From: Neocallimastix lanati (nom. inval.)
Taxonomy: Eukaryota > Neocallimastigomycota > Neocallimastigomycetes > Neocallimastigales > Neocallimastigaceae
Direction of reading: 5' to 3'
NCBI GenBank assembly: GCA_016946835.1
Contig: JACVTC010000076.1
Span: forward strand, 389,001-453,000
DNA length: 64,000 nt
The notes under the pieces are model-generated. The model saw nothing but the letters and a program-made list of their open reading frames with translations. It made no database searches and was not told the DNA's origin. The position numbers and the translations under genes are program-made. Below are positions 59,869 to 64,000 of the stretch, in pieces; position 1 is the stretch's first letter; the number at the start of each line of letters is the position of its first letter.

Positions 59869-61370
59869 ATTAGAATTTGTCGATTGTACTTTCCTCATCA
59901 ATCGATAAATTTGAGTAAATGAATAAAGAATCAATAGTTTTTGATGAGAAAAAGGAAGTGTCAATAGTACCAGGAATATCTTCCATGAAATAAAATCTCT
60001 AGTAGTAATGATAGAGTTTTTAGAAATATCTAAAATACGGTAACCAGAAGAATTTTTAAGATAACAAAGAAAAGATACCTTGTTTCGAATTATTTTCAAA
60101 TTTATTTGTTTTATGGTAATTAAAGAAAAATGCTTTACAACCGAATACTTTAAAGTGAGAAATATCAACAGGTTTAATAAAGAATAATTCATCAGGAATT
60201 TTAAAATTAATACTAGAATGAGGATTTGAATTATATAAGAAGGCAGCACATTGAACGGCAGAATCCCAAAAAGAAAGAGGTAATTTAGCAGAATTTAAAA
60301 GTGTTTTAGCATAATTATTAATTGTTTGATTTAACCGTTCAGCACGACCATTTTGTCGAGGATATCTAGGAATAGAGTGAATAAATTTAATTCCGTGATT
60401 ATTTAAAAACGAAGTAACATTTTTATTTATATATTCAGTTCCATTATCAGATTTAAAAGTTTTATTTGGAATATTATATAAGTTCGAAGTTAATTTATAA
60501 AATTCAATAAATTTATCAAAGACATCTGATTTATTTTTTTAAAAGATAAACCCAACATTTGCGAGAAAAATCATCAAGAAAAGTTAGGTAGTAGTTATAT
60601 CCTTGAAATGAAGTTTCTAGTTTACCCACAACATCAGTGTGAACCAATTCTAAAGGTTCAGTTGTGAAATAATCAGAAGCAGAATAAGGTTTTTTCCTCA
60701 ATTTACTGATTTTGCATTTAGGACATTCTTTTTTATTGTGAATGTTTAATAATAAATTCTTTAATATTGTTGTAATTATTGAAATGTCCTAACCTTGAAT
60801 GCCAAAGTGAATAATCTACATTGTGAATATTAAGTTTTGAATACTTGTCATAATTATTACTTTAAATATTAAACATTAATATTATTGATATTTGAAATAG
60901 TATTAAATGTAAATAAATTTTCATCATTTGCATAAATATTGGGGATAATATTATTATCTTTATTAATTATTTGTAATCTATCTTTTTTATTGATATTTTC
61001 CATAATTATTTTATTGCCAAGACTTCAGATATAATGTGTTGAGATTAGATTGTTTTTAATGTTTGGTGCAAAATGAACGTTTGATAATTTGAATTTATTA
61101 TTTTTAAAACTTTCATAATATGTACCAGAACAATTTATTTTATCAGTGGTACCATTTGGATAAATTATTGTTTTATCATTAGAATTTTGAATATTATTTA
61201 GTTGGTTTATGTTGTTGGTTAAATTTAATCCTGTACCACTATCTTTAATCCATGTTGTATAATATCTAATTATATTAAAAATTTTTTGTAATTTAAATAA
61301 TATTTTCATTTTTATTTTTATCATTATTATTAGAAACATTAATAAAGAATAACTATATCTATTCAATTAG
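58215..61370 (-). mobile_element. Degenerate Ty1/copia retrotransposon
   Basis: Reading right to left, there is a protease remnant with WIKDSGTGLNLT (about 61245). An integrase core follows, with CPKCK zinc-binding-type and LELVHTDVVGKLE (about 60640), DNGTEYINKN and PRQNGRAERLNQTINN (about 60330). Then come RT pieces TRWVLVIKN (59456) and KALYGLKQAGRMW with catalytic LLYVDDILIT (about 59010), and RNase H with VGFSDADYAND and LSTAEAEFVSLTECAK, ending before a stop at 58215. The order protease-integrase-RT-RNase H identifies Ty1/copia. Several frameshifts and stops break it. gag and a 5' LTR are missing at the right edge, where it meets a duplicated gene fragment. It differs from the copia remnant at 26 kb. 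Confidence 0.85.
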
Positions 61371-61497
61371 AAATGTATAATCTTTTGTTAGTTTTATTTA
61401 TTTTCTTTTCTCTTTTTAAACCTAAAACTTCTAATATTTTTTACAATGAAACTCATTTAATAAGAATAGAGGTTACCTATATTTTTTTTAAATTTAG
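61371..61497. other. Junction between copia and duplicated gene tail
   Basis: AT-rich sequence of unclear origin (CCTAAAACTTCTAATATTTT; AATAGAGGTTACCTATATTT). It matches neither the orphan gene nor copia pol and might be gag or LTR debris. Confidence 0.35.
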
Positions 61498-61760
61498 TCT
61501 AAAAACTATTCCAAGGAATTCAGTTTTATTAGCAATGAAATATTTAAAATTTAAAATTTTTAAAAATTAAAATAATTATTGAAATTAAAAAAAAAAAAAA
61601 AAAAGTACTATTAAAATAAAAAGAAAAAATATATATATATAAACATAACAATAAAAAAAAATAAAAATAAAATAAAAATTTATATAAAAAATTTTAAATT
61701 AAACGTATTAAATGTATTTATTATAGAAATTTAAACAAATAAAAATTTATAATAGAATAA
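61498..61760 (+). pseudogene. Duplicate of the 3' end of the 1458-residue gene
   Basis: 61498-61528 matches 47494-47524 with one difference (shared ACTATTCCAAGGAATTCAGT), followed by AATGAAATATTT and GAAATTAAAAAA in both. Further 3' flank similarity appears at about 61715-61755 against 48055-48095. Only the last 30-40 codons and the 3' flank are present, so it cannot encode the protein. Confidence 0.8.
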
Positions 61761-62070
61761 AAAAAAAAAAGGTTAGAAAAAAAAAACATTTTAAATAATC
61801 ATCATAAAATCATCATAATTTTATATATATAATTAAAAATAAAAATTAAAAATTAAAAAAGAAAATTATATAAAACAATAATATATATTTATTATATTAT
61901 AGATTTTTAATACAAAAATGAATAAAAATAAAATAAAATAAAATAATATATTATTTATAAATATACATTTTTAAATCAATTTAATGATGAAGCATGATTT
62001 AATCATCAAATAAAAAAAAATAATAAAAAAACTTATTAAATATTATCTTTATTTATATGTAATAAATTAA
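61761..62070. other. 3' flank of ankyrin pseudogene
   Basis: AAAATTATATAAAACAATAA at 61862 recurs at about 63744 and (shorter) 63899, marking a repeated 3' flank of cluster members. Confidence 0.6.
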
Positions 62071-63287
62071 TTAGTTTGTACTTTTTTTTTCTAAATATTC
62101 TACTAAATCTTTATTTCCACTTCTATATGAAATAAATAATGCAGTTTCACCATATTTATTTTTTTTATTTATATCTACTCCATGTTCTACCAAATATTTT
62201 ACCAAATCTATATTTCCACTTCCACATGCAATAAGTAATGCTGTTTCACCATATTTATTTTCTTTATTTATATCTGCTCCATGTTCAACCAAATATTCTA
62301 CTAAATCTTTATTTCTATTACGGCATGCATTAAATAATACTGTTGTACCATATTCATATTCTTTATTTATATCTGCTCCATGTTCTACCAAGTATTTAAC
62401 TAAATTTTTATTTCCACTTTTTACATGCTCTAAATAATATTGTTTCACCATTTGGATTTTCTTTATTTATATATTTGCTCCATGATCCACCAAGTATTCT
62501 ATTAAATCTTCATTTCCACTTTTACATACATAAAATAATGGTGTTACACCAAACAAATTTTCTTTATTTATATATGCTCCATGTTCCACCAAGTATACTA
62601 CTAAATCTTTATTTCCACTTCTACATGCATTAAATAATGGTGTTTCTCTTTTTTTTTATTGACTTTATTTATATTCCGCTTCATATTCCACCAAGTATTC
62701 TACTAAATTTTTGTTTCCACTTTCAACATGCCAAAAATAATGGTGTTTCCCTAAACTTATTTTCTTTATTTATATCTAATCCATATTCTACAAAGTATTT
62801 TACTAATTTTTTATTTCCACTATAGCATGCACTAAATAATGGTGTTTCACCAATCCTATCTTCTTTATTTATGTCCACTCCATGTTTTACTAAATAATTT
62901 ATTATATTTTTATTCATATTTTTTATTTTATAATTTTTCCAATAAAAAGACCTCTTATCAGAAACAATACCCATTTTCATAATTTTTTATTATTTTATAT
63001 TTATTTTTTGAGATTTCTTGATTTAAATTCTTAGTAGAAATAAAAATTCTATATTTATATAGAAAAAGTAACCATTTAATAAAATCATTATCATAAATCT
63101 TTAAATTATCAAAAATAATTTTTAATAACTCCTTTTTTTCTTCTTCAATTAATAATTTAATTAATGAAGAGGATATATATAAATCATGATGGTTATTATG
63201 AATTAAAACTTTTTAATATTCCAGATGTAAGTTTCCTTTTATTATATATTTCCAATAATACATCTTTCTTATTTATACTATTAGTCA
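62071..63287 (-). pseudogene. Ankyrin-repeat gene with several frameshifts
   Basis: It starts at an ATG at 63287 (NSINKKDVLLEIYNKRK) and runs through the whole family head (HHDLYISSSLIKLLIEE; FLYKYRIFISTKNL) and about eight to nine ankyrin repeats, ending EKKSTN. Frameshifts occur near 63208 in the head, near 62975, near 62730 and near 62430. Open pieces remain at 62723-62980 and 62071-62451. It shares with the pseudogene at 48353 the unusual segment SDKRSFYWKNYK after the head, so the two are sister copies. The gene is non-functional unless the shifts are assembly errors. Confidence 0.85.
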
Positions 63288-64000
63288 TATTTATTTAATT
63301 TTCGACTATATGATTTTTTTTTTTTTTTTTTTTATTATTATCTTTTTGTTAATTAATTTTTATTTTCATAATAAATAAAAATATGTATAAATAATAAATG
63401 TTAAAGATATCCTTTAAATATTTTAATTAAATATATATTTATATATAAAATAAAATTAAAAATGAAAATAAATAAAAAAAAAAAATAAAATAAAATGAAA
63501 TAAAAAAGGCTAGCTTTATATAAGTGATAATTAAAATTAAAAAAAAAAAAAAAAATTTTTTTTAATATTTAAAAAATTATATAAATTTAATTGGATATTA
63601 AAAAAAAGTTTTAAATTTTGGACATAAAAAAATAAAAATTTTTATATATTTTTTATATAATCTATTTATAATGTCCAATTTTTAAAATAATAATAATTAT
63701 ATATAAATAATATTAAAATAGACATGTATTTAAAAATAAAAAGAAAATTATATAAAACAATAATATATATTTATTATATTATTTATATTTATTTTAGAAA
63801 TTAAAAAGGTTAAAAAAAATAATTGTTAATTTCATTATAATATCCTACATATATTTAATAATAAAAGATAAAAAAAAAAAAAAATTTAAAAAAGAATATT
63901 ATATAAAACAATAATATATATTTATTATATTATATATTTATATTACAGAAATGAATAAAAATAAAATAAAATAAAATAAAATAAAATAAAATAAAATAAA
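63288..64000. other. Ankyrin upstream block and repeated 3' flank at window end
   Basis: 63300-63560 is the family upstream block, with TATATAAAGCTAGCC on the minus strand at about 63505. From about 63743 the sequence resembles 61862 onward, the 3' flank of the preceding ankyrin gene, suggesting that another cluster member begins just beyond 64000. (AAAAT)n closes the window. Confidence 0.5.

Noticed and set aside
1-64000. tRNA and rRNA genes
   Set aside because: I looked for T-arm GGTTCGA-type patterns and cloverleaf-like GC islands and saw none. The 18-base PBS-like sequences complement a tRNA end but are not tRNA genes.

Overview
This window looks like nuclear DNA of an anaerobic gut fungus (Neocallimastigomycota). 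That is inferred from four things: extremely AT-rich spacers full of A/T homopolymers and AAT/AAAT microsatellites; a secreted CotH-type kinase carrying a fungal dockerin (CBM10)-like Cys module; a decayed second dockerin; and Asn-rich proteins with GTAAG-type introns. There is no sign of bacterial gene organisation, no tRNA or rRNA gene and no CRISPR array.

Layout. 1-9.7 kb is a nest of decayed LTR-retrotransposon pieces. It holds one intact gag ORF (minus), two identical 18-nt primer-binding-site-like sequences, several LTR fragments and a TATA box followed by a hairpin. 9.75-12.2 kb is a Ty3/gypsy element (gag, protease, RT, RNase H) truncated before integrase. It runs directly into a broken multi-exon gene for a GPCR-like membrane protein (12.2-14.5 kb). 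15.4-17.2 kb is a 5'-truncated LINE. 18.3-20.2 kb (minus) is the intact CotH gene. 20.2-24.1 kb is spacer. 24.1-26.0 kb is an intact ankyrin-repeat gene. 26.3-28.3 kb is a decayed Ty1/copia 3' end. 29.0 kb is an ankyrin fragment. 30.2-31.8 kb is a dockerin-bearing pseudogene. 31.8-42.5 kb is essentially gene-free and rich in minisatellites. 42.5-47.6 kb is a two-exon gene for a 1458-residue, mostly disordered protein of unknown function.

48.3-64 kb is a minus-strand ankyrin-repeat cluster. One member (53.3-56.2 kb) is intact and three are broken; a copy of the 3' flank suggests a further member just beyond the right edge. A LINE has split the first member from its promoter, leaving what looks like a target-site duplication. 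A degenerate Ty1/copia element sits at 58.2-61.4 kb. The tail of the 1458-residue gene plus its neighbouring ankyrin gene is duplicated at 61.5-63.3 kb.

How the genes relate. The ankyrin proteins share a roughly 110-residue N-terminal head, 33-residue repeats and a common upstream block, so they form one expanding paralog family that is remodelled by repeat duplication, frameshift and transposon insertion. The CotH protein and the dockerin remnant belong to the secreted/cellulosome-associated repertoire of these fungi. No operon or defence-type system is apparent. The closest things to undescribed biology are the head-plus-ankyrin family, the orphan 1458-residue protein and the mobile-element history of the cluster.
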